The notes: generated by a model from the letters alone, not told the origin. A stretch of 55,942 nt of DNA from Cyanobacteria bacterium RYN_339 (GCA_028287685.1 JAQBPE010000318.1:1-55942), one strand, 5' to 3'. Counted from the stretch's first letter, positions 19,200-28,592 are shown. Program-made: numbers and translations.

Positions 19200-20290
19200 C
19201 CCCGCAGGCGACGCCAGAGCGCGGGGACGAACACCAGCGGGTTGATCACGCTGGCGCGGCGCATGGCTTGGTAGCGGTCTTCCAGCTCCAGGAACTGGGC
19301 CTTCATGGCCGCAAGGTCCTGGTCCCGGGCCGCGAGCTGGGTCGCCAGGGTCTCGCTCGTCGCTCGCGCCTCAGACGTGGCCTCCGTCTGCAGCCGCAGC
19401 AACTCGGCCTGGGCGGCAGCCGCTTCCACGGCCTTGTGGGCCTCGACCGCCGCCTCGTGGCGGGTGCGCTCCTGCAGGGCTTCTAGCGCCGCAACGCGCT
19501 CGCGCGCCTCGGCCAGTTCGCGCGTCAACGTCTCGCGCGCCGCCAGCAGCCCCTCTGCCTGGCGGCGGGCGGCGTCCACCAGCTCTTCGGGGCTGGCCTC
19601 GGGCGGGGTGGCCTCGCCCGGCAGCTTGGCCACGATCACGAACTGGTAGGTGGTGGCCTCCGGGTCCTGTTCGACCCAGCGCACGGCTTCGGGCGGGAAC
19701 ATGCCCGGCGAGATCTCGAGCTCCGTCTGGAAGAGCGGCTGGCGGATGCGGTCCACCAGCGCCACCGCGAGGCCCGCCTGCTCGAACAGCTGGCGCACCG
19801 TGCTGTGGGTGAAGAAGCGCACGTGGGTCTCGTCGAGCAGCCCCAGGCGGCGGTAATCGAAGCGGCCGGCCAACAAGGCCAGACGCACGTCGCCATGGGC
19901 GATGTTGGGGATGGTCGCGACCACGCGGCCGCCCGGGGCCAACAGCGCCCGGGCCTGGGTCAGGGTGCGGCGGGGGTCCAGCAGGTGCTCCAGCACGTCA
20001 CCCGCGAGCACCACGTCGAACTGGCGGCCGGCCAGCGCCTGCGTGAGGTCCAGCTGGTCGAGGTTGCCCACCAGCACCTCGGCGCAGTGGGCGCGCGCCA
20101 ACGCGGCGTATTCCTCGAGCAGCTCCACGCCGGTGACGGTGCAGCCCAAGCGCTCCACCAGCAGCTTGGAGACGTAGCCGGAGGCGCAACCCAGCTCAAG
20201 CACCCGGCTGCCGGGCGGCACCTGGCGCAGCTGGTGGCCGTGGGCCGTATCGGCGAGGCCGTCCGTCACGATGTCGTACTTCAAGTCCAC
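19196..20290 (-). CDS. Class I SAM-dependent methyltransferase with C-terminal coiled coil
   Basis: A 364-residue protein. Residues 25-190 are a Rossmann methyltransferase: VLELGCASGYVSK (motif I, SAM binding), DVVLAGDVLEHLLDP and PGGRVVATIPN. From about residue 230 to 340 heptad-like Ala/Glu/Leu/Arg sequence indicates a long coiled coil, ending in INPLVFVPALWRRLRG, a likely membrane-associating tail. Such fusions are common near Wzm/Wzt exporters, where terminal methylation of the glycan ends chain growth. The ATG overlaps the end of wzt by 10 bp, so it is cotranscribed with the exporter. Target sugar unknown. Confidence 0.85.
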   Translation of the reverse strand: MDLKYDIVTDGLADTAHGHQLRQVPPGSRVLELGCASGYVSKLLVERLGCTVTGVELLEEYAALARAHCAEVLVGNLDQLDLTQALAGRQFDVVLAGDVLEHLLDPRRTLTQARALLAPGGRVVATIPNIAHGDVRLALLAGRFDYRRLGLLDETHVRFFTHSTVRQLFEQAGLAVALVDRIRQPLFQTELEISPGMFPPEAVRWVEQDPEATTYQFVIVAKLPGEATPPEASPEELVDAARRQAEGLLAARETLTRELAEARERVAALEALQERTRHEAAVEAHKAVEAAAAQAELLRLQTEATSEARATSETLATQLAARDQDLAAMKAQFLELEDRYQAMRRASVINPLVFVPALWRRLRG

Positions 20291-21540
20291 GAGGGCGCCT
20301 CGGTCGTCACGCTCACATGCAGGGGCAGGTCCACCAGGCCGTGCACCGCGCGGCCGCCCGGGGCGGGCAGCACCTGGAACACCAGCGCGTTGTCCACCCA
20401 GTCCAGGTAGACCATGTCATGCCGGTTGTAGGCTGCGGCCACCGTCACGCTGTAGTGGCCCGGGCGCAAGCTGGCCGGGAAGCTGAAGTCCAAGGTCACG
20501 CGCTCGCCGGCGCGGCAGAGGCCGATCGGCTGCCCCTCTTCGACCGTGTTCGAGCCGAAGACCTCGATGCCCTGGCGATCCTTCACGAAGAAGCCCACGG
20601 CGAAGCCTTCGAGCTCCACCTCGCAGCGCAGGCGCGCCCGCACCGTGACGGGCTTGCCGGTCTCCACGGCCACGGCGACGCGCTGTGACCCGTCCAGCAG
20701 CGTGACGTCCGTGAACTTGGCCTCGCCGGTGCCGTGGCGGAAGAAGCCGGCAGTCTCGCCGAAGTGGGGGTCGTCGACCGCGGGGCCGTCCTCCACGTAC
20801 TCGGCCGGCGCGATCGAGGCCGCCACGCGGGCGTGGTAGCGGTTGACCACGGCGTCCGGGTCGCCGGCCTCGACCACGCGGCCATGCTCCATCAAGACGG
20901 CCTGGGTGCACAGCGACTTCACGGCCGCGGTGTCGTGCGAGACGAACAGGATCGTCACGCCGCGCTCCTGCAGCTCGCGGATCTTGCGCATGCAGCGATG
21001 TTGAAATACGGCGTCGCCCACGGCCAGCGCCTCGTCGACCAGCAGCACCTCCGGATCCACATGGATCGCCAGCGCGAAGGCCAGGCGCACGTACATGCCG
21101 CTGGAGTAGGTCTTGACCGGCTGGTCGATGAACTCGCCGATTTCCGCGAAGGCCACGATCGCGTCGAAGCGCGCGGCCATCTCCTCGCGCGAAAGGCCCA
21201 TGACCGCGCCGCCCATGAAGACGTTCTCGCGCCCGCTGAAGTCGGGCGTGAAGCCCGCGCCCAGCTCCAAGAGCGCCGCCACGCGGCCGTTCACCTCGAC
21301 CGTGCCGCGCGTGGGCGAGAGCACGCCGGCCACGATCTGCAGCAAGGTGCTCTTGCCGGAGCCGTTGGCGCCGATCACGCCCACGGTGGCGCCGCGCGGC
21401 AGCTCGAGGTCGACCTCGTGCAGGGCCCAGAACTCCTGGTGGCGAGACTTGCGCGTGATCAGCTCGATCAGGCGGTCTTGCGGGCGCTGGTACAGCGGGT
21501 AGCACTTGGCAAGCCCGCGGATGCGGATGGCGGCGTCCAT
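20281..21540 (-). CDS. wzt: ABC transporter ATPase of polysaccharide exporter (Wzt)
   Basis: A 419-residue protein. The nucleotide-binding domain (1-240) has GANGSGKST (Walker A), YSSGMYVRLAFALAI (signature), VLLVDEALAVGD (Walker B) and SHDTAAVKS (H-loop), all as in Wzt/TagH polysaccharide ATPases. Residues of about 270-410 form a beta-rich Wzt C-terminal domain, which in O-antigen systems recognises the terminal modification of the finished glycan; the next gene is a methyltransferase that could make that mark. Start and stop of the wzm/wzt pair share one base (TGATG), so both subunits are coupled. Acts at the inner membrane. Confidence 0.94.
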   Translation of the reverse strand: MDAAIRIRGLAKCYPLYQRPQDRLIELITRKSRHQEFWALHEVDLELPRGATVGVIGANGSGKSTLLQIVAGVLSPTRGTVEVNGRVAALLELGAGFTPDFSGRENVFMGGAVMGLSREEMAARFDAIVAFAEIGEFIDQPVKTYSSGMYVRLAFALAIHVDPEVLLVDEALAVGDAVFQHRCMRKIRELQERGVTILFVSHDTAAVKSLCTQAVLMEHGRVVEAGDPDAVVNRYHARVAASIAPAEYVEDGPAVDDPHFGETAGFFRHGTGEAKFTDVTLLDGSQRVAVAVETGKPVTVRARLRCEVELEGFAVGFFVKDRQGIEVFGSNTVEEGQPIGLCRAGERVTLDFSFPASLRPGHYSVTVAAAYNRHDMVYLDWVDNALVFQVLPAPGGRAVHGLVDLPLHVSVTTEAPSWT

Positions 21541-22346
21541 CAAATCACGTCGGCGAAGGCGCGGCGCGTCTTCATGAACCAGGCGAAGCCCAGTAACAAA
21601 GTCACGGCGGCGATCGCCGCCTGCACCGCGAGCATGCCCGGCGTGGGCGCGACGCCCGCCAAGACCGCGTTGCGCGTGCCTTCGGCCCAGAAGGCGGCCG
21701 GGTTGAGCATGTACAGTCCGCGGTAGGCCTCCGGCACCATGCTGGCCGGGTAGACGATCGGCGACAGGTACATCCAGGCGTTGAGCACGAGCCCGATCGC
21801 CGAGGCCAGGTCGCGCAGGAACACGCCCAAGCTGGCGAGCCCCCAGGCCAGTCCCAGCGTGAAGGCCAGCTGCAGCGCCATGATCACGGGCAGCCAGAGC
21901 GCGGTCGCGTGCAGCTGCCCCGTCAGTCCGGCGGCGCCGACCAGCAGCCCCAGGCCGATGGCCAGGCTCACGGCCGCGGCCAATACTTGGCTCGCGGGCA
22001 GCAACGCGAGCGGGAAGACCACCTTCTTCACCAAGTTCGGCTGCCCCACGATCGCGGTGGTGGCCCGCGAGAGCGTTTCCGAGAAGGCCATCCAGGGCGC
22101 GAGCCCGGCCCACAGGTTCAGGGCGAAGTCGCCCGTGCCGAACTTCACGCGCAGCACCAGCGAGAACACGAAGGTATACAGCGCCAGCATGAACAGGGGC
22201 TGCACCAGCGCCCACCAGGGGCCCAGCAGGGTGCCCCGCCAGCGGCTGTCCAGGTCGCGCCGCGTCCAGGCCAAGAGCAGCTCGCGCTGCCGCGCGAGCC
22301 CGAGGAATTCACCAATCAGCCCGGCCGGGGCGGCTTGGGTGGCCAA
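21540..22346 (-). CDS. wzm: ABC-2 type polysaccharide export permease (Wzm)
   Basis: A 268-residue membrane protein with six hydrophobic segments. The N-terminal RRDLDSRWRGTLLGPWWALVQP is the amphipathic entry of the ABC-2/Wzm family; SPIVYPASMVP and LNPAAFWAEGTRNAVL are further family features. With Wzt it exports undecaprenyl-linked glycan across the inner membrane. The start is a TTG at 22346 with AGGAG about 8 nt upstream. It is the first gene of the wzm-wzt-methyltransferase operon; the 65 nt to the next gene on the same strand show no obvious terminator. Confidence 0.92.
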   Translation of the reverse strand: MATQAAPAGLIGEFLGLARQRELLLAWTRRDLDSRWRGTLLGPWWALVQPLFMLALYTFVFSLVLRVKFGTGDFALNLWAGLAPWMAFSETLSRATTAIVGQPNLVKKVVFPLALLPASQVLAAAVSLAIGLGLLVGAAGLTGQLHATALWLPVIMALQLAFTLGLAWGLASLGVFLRDLASAIGLVLNAWMYLSPIVYPASMVPEAYRGLYMLNPAAFWAEGTRNAVLAGVAPTPGMLAVQAAIAAVTLLLGFAWFMKTRRAFADVI

Positions 22347-22411
22347 GGGGGTCTCCTAGAGGGGGGAACAAGATCTAAACACGCGCCGGCAAGCCTTGTC
22401 CAGGCGCCGCG

Positions 22412-23737
22412 TCACCGCGAAGGCGGACGCCCCGTGAGCTTCAGGCGGGCCTTGGCCATCAGCGCGCCAGCACCCTCGCGCCGCCACAGCGCGAGGCCCT
22501 TGCCGGCCCACATCGCGAGCGGCAGCCGTGGCGCGGTGGGCGCGACCAGGCCGCGCGGCGTGTGGTAGGGCGCCTCGCAGTAGGCCACGAGCGGCTTCGC
22601 CACCTCGCTCCAGCGCAGCCGGGCAGCGACGGCCAGGGCGCGCTCGCGGCGGGCCGGGTCCGGGGCGAGGCGGGCGATCGCCGCCATCCAGCCCGCCACG
22701 TCCTCGTAGCCCAGCACCTCGCCCAGCCCCTCCCGTTCCACCAGCTCCGCCATCGCGTCGCCGCGCGTGGTCAGGATCGGCAGCCCGGCCCACATGTAGT
22801 CGAGCACGCGGGTGCGGAACGAGAAGCGCGTCTCGACGGAGTCGAAGTGCACGCTCACGCCGGCATCGGCCTCTAGCAGGTAGCGCGCACGCTGGTCGTA
22901 GTCCACCCAGCCGTGGTTGAAGAAGACCAGGCGGTCTTTCACGCCCAGTTCCTCGGCGAGCGTCAGGGCGCGCGCGGCCATGGCCATCGGCGCGATGTCC
23001 GGGTTGGGGTGGGCGAGCCCCATGAAGACCAGCTTCACGTCGGAGCGCCCCAGCCCGGCCACGGCGCGGATCGGCGTGAGCGGGTCGAACCATTCCCAGA
23101 TGCCGCCGCCCCAGAGCAAGATCGTGTCGTCGGGCCCCACGCCCGGCAGCACGCCGCGCATGACCGGCGCACCCGGGGCGGGCGGCTGGTCGGCCACGCC
23201 GAAGGGCACCACGGCGAGCAGCTTGCCCAAGGACGGATCCAGCTCGAACATGGCCGGCCGCAGGCGCTTGAGGCCGCAGAAGCGCCCCAGCCACATGTCG
23301 CGTTGGCGCTCGCTGGCGCACAAGAAGAAGTCGCCGGCCAGCATCTGGCCGTCCATGATCTGCTGGTGCACGGCGTAGGCCGCGTCCGCGAAGGACCCTT
23401 GGGAAACGAAGTTGGGGTAGCTCTCGAAGACCAGCGGCGCGTAGAGGTCCACCACCAGGTACTTGCCGGCGTCCAGCAGCGCGGGGTGGTGGTACAGCGT
23501 GGCGCCTTGGGCCAGCACCACGTCGCTGGCCGCCACCAGTTCCCGCAGCCGCGCGTCGCTGCCGTCGTAGCTGACCACGGTGAAGCCTTCGCCCACGCGC
23601 TCGGCCGCGAACTTGCAGGCCAGCGTGACCTCGCAGCGCGGCGCCAGCTGACGCGACAGCTCCCAGGCGCGGATGGCCGGCCCCGACATGCGCGGGCCGA
23701 CGGGGTCGGGGGTGATCACGAGGACGCGTTGCGGCAT
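22412..23737 (-). CDS. Glycosyltransferase, GT4-like, paralogue of 13414-14742
   Basis: A 441-residue GT-B-like protein beginning PQRVLVITPDPVGPRMSGPA. It shares with the gene at 13414 the blocks KYLVVDLYAPLVFESYPNF, FFLCASERQRDMWLGRF, ILLWGGGIWEWFDP, KLVFMGLAHPNPDI, FFNHGWVDYDQRARYL and YMWAGLPILTT. The family is common in O-antigen clusters, but the sugars are unknown. The ATG at 23737 is in good context with the conserved N-terminus; no strong ribosome site is visible. It lies upstream of, and on the same strand as, the exporter operon and is divergent from the lipoprotein array. Confidence 0.87.
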   Translation of the reverse strand: MPQRVLVITPDPVGPRMSGPAIRAWELSRQLAPRCEVTLACKFAAERVGEGFTVVSYDGSDARLRELVAASDVVLAQGATLYHHPALLDAGKYLVVDLYAPLVFESYPNFVSQGSFADAAYAVHQQIMDGQMLAGDFFLCASERQRDMWLGRFCGLKRLRPAMFELDPSLGKLLAVVPFGVADQPPAPGAPVMRGVLPGVGPDDTILLWGGGIWEWFDPLTPIRAVAGLGRSDVKLVFMGLAHPNPDIAPMAMAARALTLAEELGVKDRLVFFNHGWVDYDQRARYLLEADAGVSVHFDSVETRFSFRTRVLDYMWAGLPILTTRGDAMAELVEREGLGEVLGYEDVAGWMAAIARLAPDPARRERALAVAARLRWSEVAKPLVAYCEAPYHTPRGLVAPTAPRLPLAMWAGKGLALWRREGAGALMAKARLKLTGRPPSR

Positions 23738-23786
23738 GGGGCGTCCATGCTGCGCCAAGCGAGCGGAATCGGCAAGCCGCCAACCG

Positions 23787-23814
23787 TTTGATCGGCTGCC
23801 TCGCCGGGTAGAAT
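23787..23814 (+). promoter_or_regulatory. Promoter of array gene 1 (TTTGAT-N16-TAGAAT)
   Basis: TTTGAT (23787-23792), 16 nt, then TAGAAT (23809-23814) directly preceded by GGG. The ribosome site GGGGAGG at 23844-23850 follows, before the TTG start. The same -35/-10 spacing and the GGG recur before array genes 4, 5, 7 and 9. Confidence 0.55.
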
Positions 23815-23854
23815 GACCCTCGCATAGGCCTTTGCGCCCGCCCGGGGAGGACGT

Positions 23855-25471
23855 TTGAGACAACTGCCGATCGCCATGCTGGCCGCCGTGGTGCTGGCCG
23901 GTTGCCAGGCCAACCTGGCCGCCGTGGTCAAGGCCGCCAAGGCGCCCACCGCGTCCGCGGCGCCCAAGTCCTTGCCCGCGGCCTCCGGGCTGGCGGCCCC
24001 GGTCAAGTTGGTGCGGCCGGCGGCCGGCGCCAAGGTGCTGGCGGGCCACGTGGCGCTGGACCCGGCCTACGTGGTGGGCCTCAAGGCCGGCACGATCATC
24101 AGCAACGACGGCGCGAGCGTGCTCGCGACCGGGCGGATCGTCAGCAACGACGGGGCCTCGGTCATTTCCAACGACGGCGCCTCCATCATCTCGAACGACG
24201 GCGGCAGCCTGATGACCGGAGGGAACAGCGGGACGCTGATTTCTCCGAACGGCGGCGCAATCGTGGCGCAGGGCGGCGGCAACGTGGTCGCGCCGGCCTC
24301 GCTGATCGGCCAGGATGCGGGCGGCATCATCTCTAACGATGGCGCGTCGATCGTTTCGAACGACGGCAACTCGATCATCAGCAACGATGGAAACTCGATC
24401 ATCAGCAACGACGGCAACTCGGTGATCTCCAACGACGGCGCCTCCCTGGTGAAGAAGACCTGGGCGCTCCTGGCCGCGGCCGCCAACTCGCACGAGATGC
24501 GGCCGGCGGCCGGCATGGCGGTGTACGTGCGCTCGCTGAGCACCCACCAGCCGATCGCGCTGGGCCAGGATCCCGCGGGCAAGCCCGTCTACGCCGTGTA
24601 CACGGACCTCAAGGGCAACTACGAGCTCTACCTGCCGCCGGAGTTGCAGGACAACGTCGAGGTGGTGTCATTCCTGCCTGGCCAGGCGGATCAGCGCCTG
24701 CACCTGGCCCAGATCGCGCCCACCGCCAGCACCGACACCCCCGTGGACGAGGACACCTCCGTGGTGGTGAACTACCTGCGCTTCGGCTTCCGGCAGTTCA
24801 CCACGCAGCTGATGCAGGGCGACCAGGAAAAGCTGGTGGCGACCCTGCACCTGAAGGAGCTCGTGGTCGTCCCGGGCTGGGAGATCGCCCTCAAGGACCT
24901 GACGGATCGCGTCAAGGCCGCGAAGCTCGACAAGATCGCCGATCCCGTCCGGCGCAACCGGGTGGCCGACCGCATCTCCGACATCGTGTTGGGCCATACG
25001 CGCCTGGACATCGCCAAGCCGGGCCTCTCGGCGCGGCCCAAGGTCAACCCCTTCCCCCCCGAGTTGACGGAGCACGCCTTGGCCTTGGTCGCGGAGTTCA
25101 TGCGCCAGCGCCGCCTGGACATGGCGATCCGCATCGACCAGCCGGGCGAGCGCGAGCGGCTGGAAGGCCTGGCCTTCGTCAAGGACGCCAACCAGCGTGA
25201 CAAGACCACCTACCGCTTCCAGCGACCCAGCGACTACGGCAACTTCCTGGCCCAGGCGATCATGGGCGTGCCGGGCACGGACCCGACGGCGGTGCACGCG
25301 GCGCTCGTCAAGTTCGACCTGCAGGCCGAGCTGCCCGTGCGCGAGGGCAGCCACGAGTGGGTGCAGGCGGCCTTCGACGGGCTGTTGACCCAGGTGGCGT
25401 ATGCGATGTTCCTGAACGCCACGGTCCAAGACGAGCTCCAGGCGTTGTTCACGGCAGAGAGCACGCAATGA
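23855..25471 (+). CDS. Octapeptide-repeat lipoprotein, array member 1
   Basis: A 538-residue lipoprotein (MLAAVVLAGC, Cys17). Layout: Ala/Pro/Lys linker; VLAGHVALDPAYVVG; about 15 eight-residue repeats at residues 79-199, mainly SNDG type (IISNDGAS, VISNDGAS, IISNDGNS) with single SPNGGA and IVAQGGGN units; then RPAAGMAVYVRSLSTH, KPVYAVYTDLKGNYELYLP and VDEDTSVVVNYLRFGF, a beta domain resembling carboxypeptidase-regulatory folds; then a helical region with YRFQRPSDYGNFLAQAI. Start is a TTG with GGGGAGG 4 nt upstream. First gene of a three-gene operon (4-nt ATGA overlap with the next). Function unknown; likely envelope structural or adhesive. Confidence 0.85.
   Translation: MRQLPIAMLAAVVLAGCQANLAAVVKAAKAPTASAAPKSLPAASGLAAPVKLVRPAAGAKVLAGHVALDPAYVVGLKAGTIISNDGASVLATGRIVSNDGASVISNDGASIISNDGGSLMTGGNSGTLISPNGGAIVAQGGGNVVAPASLIGQDAGGIISNDGASIVSNDGNSIISNDGNSIISNDGNSVISNDGASLVKKTWALLAAAANSHEMRPAAGMAVYVRSLSTHQPIALGQDPAGKPVYAVYTDLKGNYELYLPPELQDNVEVVSFLPGQADQRLHLAQIAPTASTDTPVDEDTSVVVNYLRFGFRQFTTQLMQGDQEKLVATLHLKELVVVPGWEIALKDLTDRVKAAKLDKIADPVRRNRVADRISDIVLGHTRLDIAKPGLSARPKVNPFPPELTEHALALVAEFMRQRRLDMAIRIDQPGERERLEGLAFVKDANQRDKTTYRFQRPSDYGNFLAQAIMGVPGTDPTAVHAALVKFDLQAELPVREGSHEWVQAAFDGLLTQVAYAMFLNATVQDELQALFTAESTQ
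24091..24450 (+). repeat. Degenerate 24-bp coding repeat, SNDG type
   Basis: About 15 units of 24 bp encoding eight-residue repeats, dominated by ATCATCAGCAACGACGGC-like units. The best-conserved run is 24325-24450. Units differ mostly at third codon positions, showing selection on protein sequence. Confidence 0.8.
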
Positions 25472-27048
25472 CCCGCTTGACTGCGTTGTTCCTGGCGCTG
25501 GTGTTGTCGAGCTGCCAGGCGAACCTGACGGCCACCGTCAAAGCCGGCAGCCGCGCCACCCCGGCGACCGCCGCGGCCGCTTCGGCCACGCCCGCTGCCG
25601 GTGTGGCCGCTACCACCAAGCCGGCCGCGCCCGTGGCGCCCGTCAAGCTGGTGCGGCCTGCCGGCGCCACCAGCGTGTTGGCCGGCCGCGTGGCGATGGA
25701 CCCCGCCTACGCGGTGGGGCTTGCGGCTGGTCAATTGATCGGCAACGACGGCGCGAGCGTGCTGGCGGCCGGCTCCAAGCTCATCTCCAACGATGGCGGT
25801 GGGTTGATGACCGGAGGGAACGGCGGGACGCTGATTTCCAACGATGGCGCCAGCATCGTGGCGCAGGGCGCCGGCAACGTGATCGCGCCGGCGGGCTTGA
25901 TCTCCCAGGACGGCGGCAGCCTGATCGGCAACGACGGCGGCAGCATCATCACCAACGACGGCGCCTCGCTGGTGGCCAAGACCCGCCGCCTGCTGGCGGA
26001 CGCGGCCCCGGCCACCGACCAGGTGCCGGCTGCCGGCATGGCGCTCTACGTGCGCGCCCTGGGCACGCATGCCCCCGTGGCGCTGGGCCGGGACGCCGCC
26101 GGCAAGCCCGTCTACGTGGTCTACACCAACCTCAAGGGCGAGTACGAGGTCTATCTGCCGGCGGACCTGGCCGGCAACGTCGAGGCGGTGGCCTTCGTGC
26201 CGGGCAAGGCGGACCCGCGCATGCGGCTGCAGCAGATCTCCGCCGGCAACCTGGCCAACAACCCGGTGGATGACAACACCACCACCATCACCAACTACAT
26301 CCGCTTCGGCTTCCGCAAGGTTGCCAACGCGCTGATGACGGGCAACCGGGACGCCGTGGTCAAGGCGGCCGGCATCAGCCCCATGACGCCCGGGTATGCC
26401 GGCATCCTGGTGGTCTTGCAGGAGATGGCGGACCGGGTCAAGGCGCGCAAAATCGACCTGATCACCGATGAGGTGAAGCGCCAACGCATCGCCAACCTGA
26501 TTACCGAAGCGGTGCTGGACCGCGCCAACCTGGCCGAGGCGTTGCCCAACCTCGAGTTCGTGCCCGCGGATATCCGCAACCCCGTCGTGGGGGCACCTGT
26601 CCTCGCCGTCGACCCCGCGTCGCCGGGCCCATTCAACCCCAAGGGCACCACGGCGATCGGGATCCTGTCGGAGCTCTTGCAAGTCCGGCGCCTGCAGTTC
26701 AAGCCGATCTTCGCCCAACCGGGCACGGCGGCGCGGCTGGCGGCCTTGCCGATCGTGCAGGAATATAACGCACGCGACCACAAGGTCTACCGCTTCGAGC
26801 GGGCCAGCGACTATGATGCCTTCGTCGCGGAGACGATCGTGGGCCAGCAACTGGCCGGCGCCACCGAGGCGCAGCGGTCCATGAGACGGTTCCTCGACGA
26901 AGGCCATCTGCCCAGCATCGTGAACGGCTCGGAGTGGTTCCAGGCCGGCTTCGACGGTATTCTGAAGAAGGTGGGGGCCGCCCTTTTCGTGGATGCCGAC
27001 GTGAACGAGGCGCTGATGTCGTTGTTCGACCGGGCCGAGACGCTGTGA
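25468..27048 (+). CDS. Octapeptide-repeat lipoprotein, array member 2
   Basis: A 526-residue lipoprotein (LALVLSSC, Cys16). It follows the family layout: linker; VLAGRVAMDPAYAVG; about 10 repeats at residues 88-169 (LIGNDGAS, LISNDGGG, IVAQGAGN, IITNDGAS), with the same LMTGGN...GTLIS interruption as member 1; then VPAAGMALYVRALGTH, GKPVYVVYTNLKGEYEVYLP and a helical C-terminus with VYRFERASDYDAFVAETI. It is the closest relative of member 1, so this is a recent tandem duplication. The DEDT motif at the end of the beta domain is altered to VDDNTTTITNYIRF. Start and stop overlap its neighbours by 4 nt on both sides. Confidence 0.85.
   Translation: MTRLTALFLALVLSSCQANLTATVKAGSRATPATAAAASATPAAGVAATTKPAAPVAPVKLVRPAGATSVLAGRVAMDPAYAVGLAAGQLIGNDGASVLAAGSKLISNDGGGLMTGGNGGTLISNDGASIVAQGAGNVIAPAGLISQDGGSLIGNDGGSIITNDGASLVAKTRRLLADAAPATDQVPAAGMALYVRALGTHAPVALGRDAAGKPVYVVYTNLKGEYEVYLPADLAGNVEAVAFVPGKADPRMRLQQISAGNLANNPVDDNTTTITNYIRFGFRKVANALMTGNRDAVVKAAGISPMTPGYAGILVVLQEMADRVKARKIDLITDEVKRQRIANLITEAVLDRANLAEALPNLEFVPADIRNPVVGAPVLAVDPASPGPFNPKGTTAIGILSELLQVRRLQFKPIFAQPGTAARLAALPIVQEYNARDHKVYRFERASDYDAFVAETIVGQQLAGATEAQRSMRRFLDEGHLPSIVNGSEWFQAGFDGILKKVGAALFVDADVNEALMSLFDRAETL
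25729..25972 (+). repeat. Degenerate 24-bp coding repeat, NDG type
   Basis: About 10 units encoding GNDG, SNDG, TNDG and AQGAGN octapeptides. The register and the LMTGGN interruption are shared with the block at 24091. Confidence 0.75.
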
Positions 27049-28586
27049 AGCCTTCCCTGGGGCTCTTGCTGGCCCTGGCGCTCGTAGCATGCCAGCCGAC
27101 CCTCCCCGTCCCCCAGGTGCGCGCGAGCGCCAAGCCGCAGGCCGCCGCCAGCGCCACGCCGGGCGTCCCTGCGGCCGACACGCATCCGCCCAGCTTGTTG
27201 GCGCGACCGGTGGGCGACGTGCAGGTGTTAGCCGGGCAACTGCAGGTGGACGCCACCTACGTGGCAGCCAACGCTGGCGGCCGGATTATCAGCAACGACG
27301 GGGCCTCCATCATCTCGACCAACGGCAGCGGGATCATTAGCAACGACGGGGCCTCCATCATCTCGACCAATGGCAGTGGGATCATCTCCACCAACGGCAG
27401 CGGGGCGGTGGGTCCGGGCGACGTGCTGTTCGCCAAGGGCGGCCGGGTCTACGCCGGCGGGGGCAACGTGGTGGCGGAAGGACCGCTGGCCGTGCGCGGG
27501 CAAAGCGGCCTCGGCATCATCAGCACCAACGGCAGCGGGATCATCTCGACCAACGGCAGCGGCATCATCTCGACCAACGGTAGCGGCTACCGCCTGGCGG
27601 CCGCCCCGGCCCCGGCGCCCGGCCGCATGCTGCCCGCCGCCGGCATGCGCGTCGGCGTGATGGACCTGGACACCCAGGCGCTGGTGCCGCTGGGTCAGGA
27701 TGCCGCGGGCCGCCCCGTGACCGCCATCTACACCGATCTGGCCGGCCGCTACCAGCTCTACCTGCCCGCCGGGCGGAAGCACAACGTGGTGGTGGTCGCG
27801 AACGTGCCGGACACCCGCGACCTGCGCCAGCTCTACGCCGGCGTCTCGGCCGCCGGTGCCACGGCGCTGGACGTGGACGAGGACTCCTCGCGCGCCACGG
27901 AGCTGCTGCGGGCGACCCTGGTGGGCCGCCTCTACCAGATCGTCTCCGCGCGGACCGCCGAGGCCGCCATCGCGGGCATTAGCCCGAGCGCCTTGCCGGC
28001 CGGCGGCAGCGCGATCATCGCCACGCTCCAAACCTTCTGGCGCCAGGCCCAGGCCGCCGGCATCACCGCCGACCGGCCCGTCTGCGAGCGCCAAGACTTC
28101 GCCCAGCGCTCCGCCGACCGGTTGCTGGCGCATGTGGACCTCGCCAGCCTGATCTCCAGCCAGGCCTACGACAAGGACTTCGCCGACCCGCCGGAGCCGG
28201 CCATCAAGGCCATCACGGAGGTCTTCGGCATGATGCGGGCAGCCGGCGCGTTGCTGCTGGCGGCGGACCCCCACCACTTCGAGGCCGGCGCCTACCTGGA
28301 GGTGACGGTCCCGCACGACCCGGTCCGGCGCCCGACGGACGTCGCCACCTTCGCCGAGCAGGCCTACCTGTACGAGACCCACGTCGGCACCTACCCGCAA
28401 ATGCTGAACTTGATCAGCGACCTGGCGCGCTACGACGCGGACGGGCAGATCTTCCACAACGAGCCGCAGCGCGTGGCGCGGCGCCTGGAAGCCGCCGGCT
28501 TCTCGATCCTGTTCCAGTTGATCTTGAGCTGGGCCTCGGAAATCGCCGACAACTCCTTCGAGCTGCCCAAGCCTGCCTGCCAGTAG
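27045..28586 (+). CDS. Octapeptide-repeat lipoprotein, array member 3
   Basis: A 513-residue lipoprotein (LALALVAC, Cys16). Its repeats (residues 78-182) alternate IISNDGAS and IISTNGSG, then a 40-residue non-repeat insertion (AVGPGDVLFAKGGRVYAGGG), then three more IISTNGSG units and GYRLAAAPAP. The beta domain has LPAAGMRVGVMDLDTQ, TAIYTDLAGRYQLYLP and VDEDSSRATELLR. The helical C-terminus is the most divergent of the family (VRRPTDVATFAEQAYLY). The GTG start overlaps the previous stop (GTGA). It is the last gene of the first operon; a 54-nt gap with a new promoter follows. Confidence 0.84.
   Translation: MKPSLGLLLALALVACQPTLPVPQVRASAKPQAAASATPGVPAADTHPPSLLARPVGDVQVLAGQLQVDATYVAANAGGRIISNDGASIISTNGSGIISNDGASIISTNGSGIISTNGSGAVGPGDVLFAKGGRVYAGGGNVVAEGPLAVRGQSGLGIISTNGSGIISTNGSGIISTNGSGYRLAAAPAPAPGRMLPAAGMRVGVMDLDTQALVPLGQDAAGRPVTAIYTDLAGRYQLYLPAGRKHNVVVVANVPDTRDLRQLYAGVSAAGATALDVDEDSSRATELLRATLVGRLYQIVSARTAEAAIAGISPSALPAGGSAIIATLQTFWRQAQAAGITADRPVCERQDFAQRSADRLLAHVDLASLISSQAYDKDFADPPEPAIKAITEVFGMMRAAGALLLAADPHHFEAGAYLEVTVPHDPVRRPTDVATFAEQAYLYETHVGTYPQMLNLISDLARYDADGQIFHNEPQRVARRLEAAGFSILFQLILSWASEIADNSFELPKPACQ
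27277..27590 (+). repeat. Degenerate 24-bp coding repeat, SNDG/STNG types
   Basis: Five units, an insertion, then three more units. IISTNGSG is nearly confined to this gene, with a related ISTNGGG in member 9. Confidence 0.75.
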
Positions 28587-28592
28587 GCGCCG

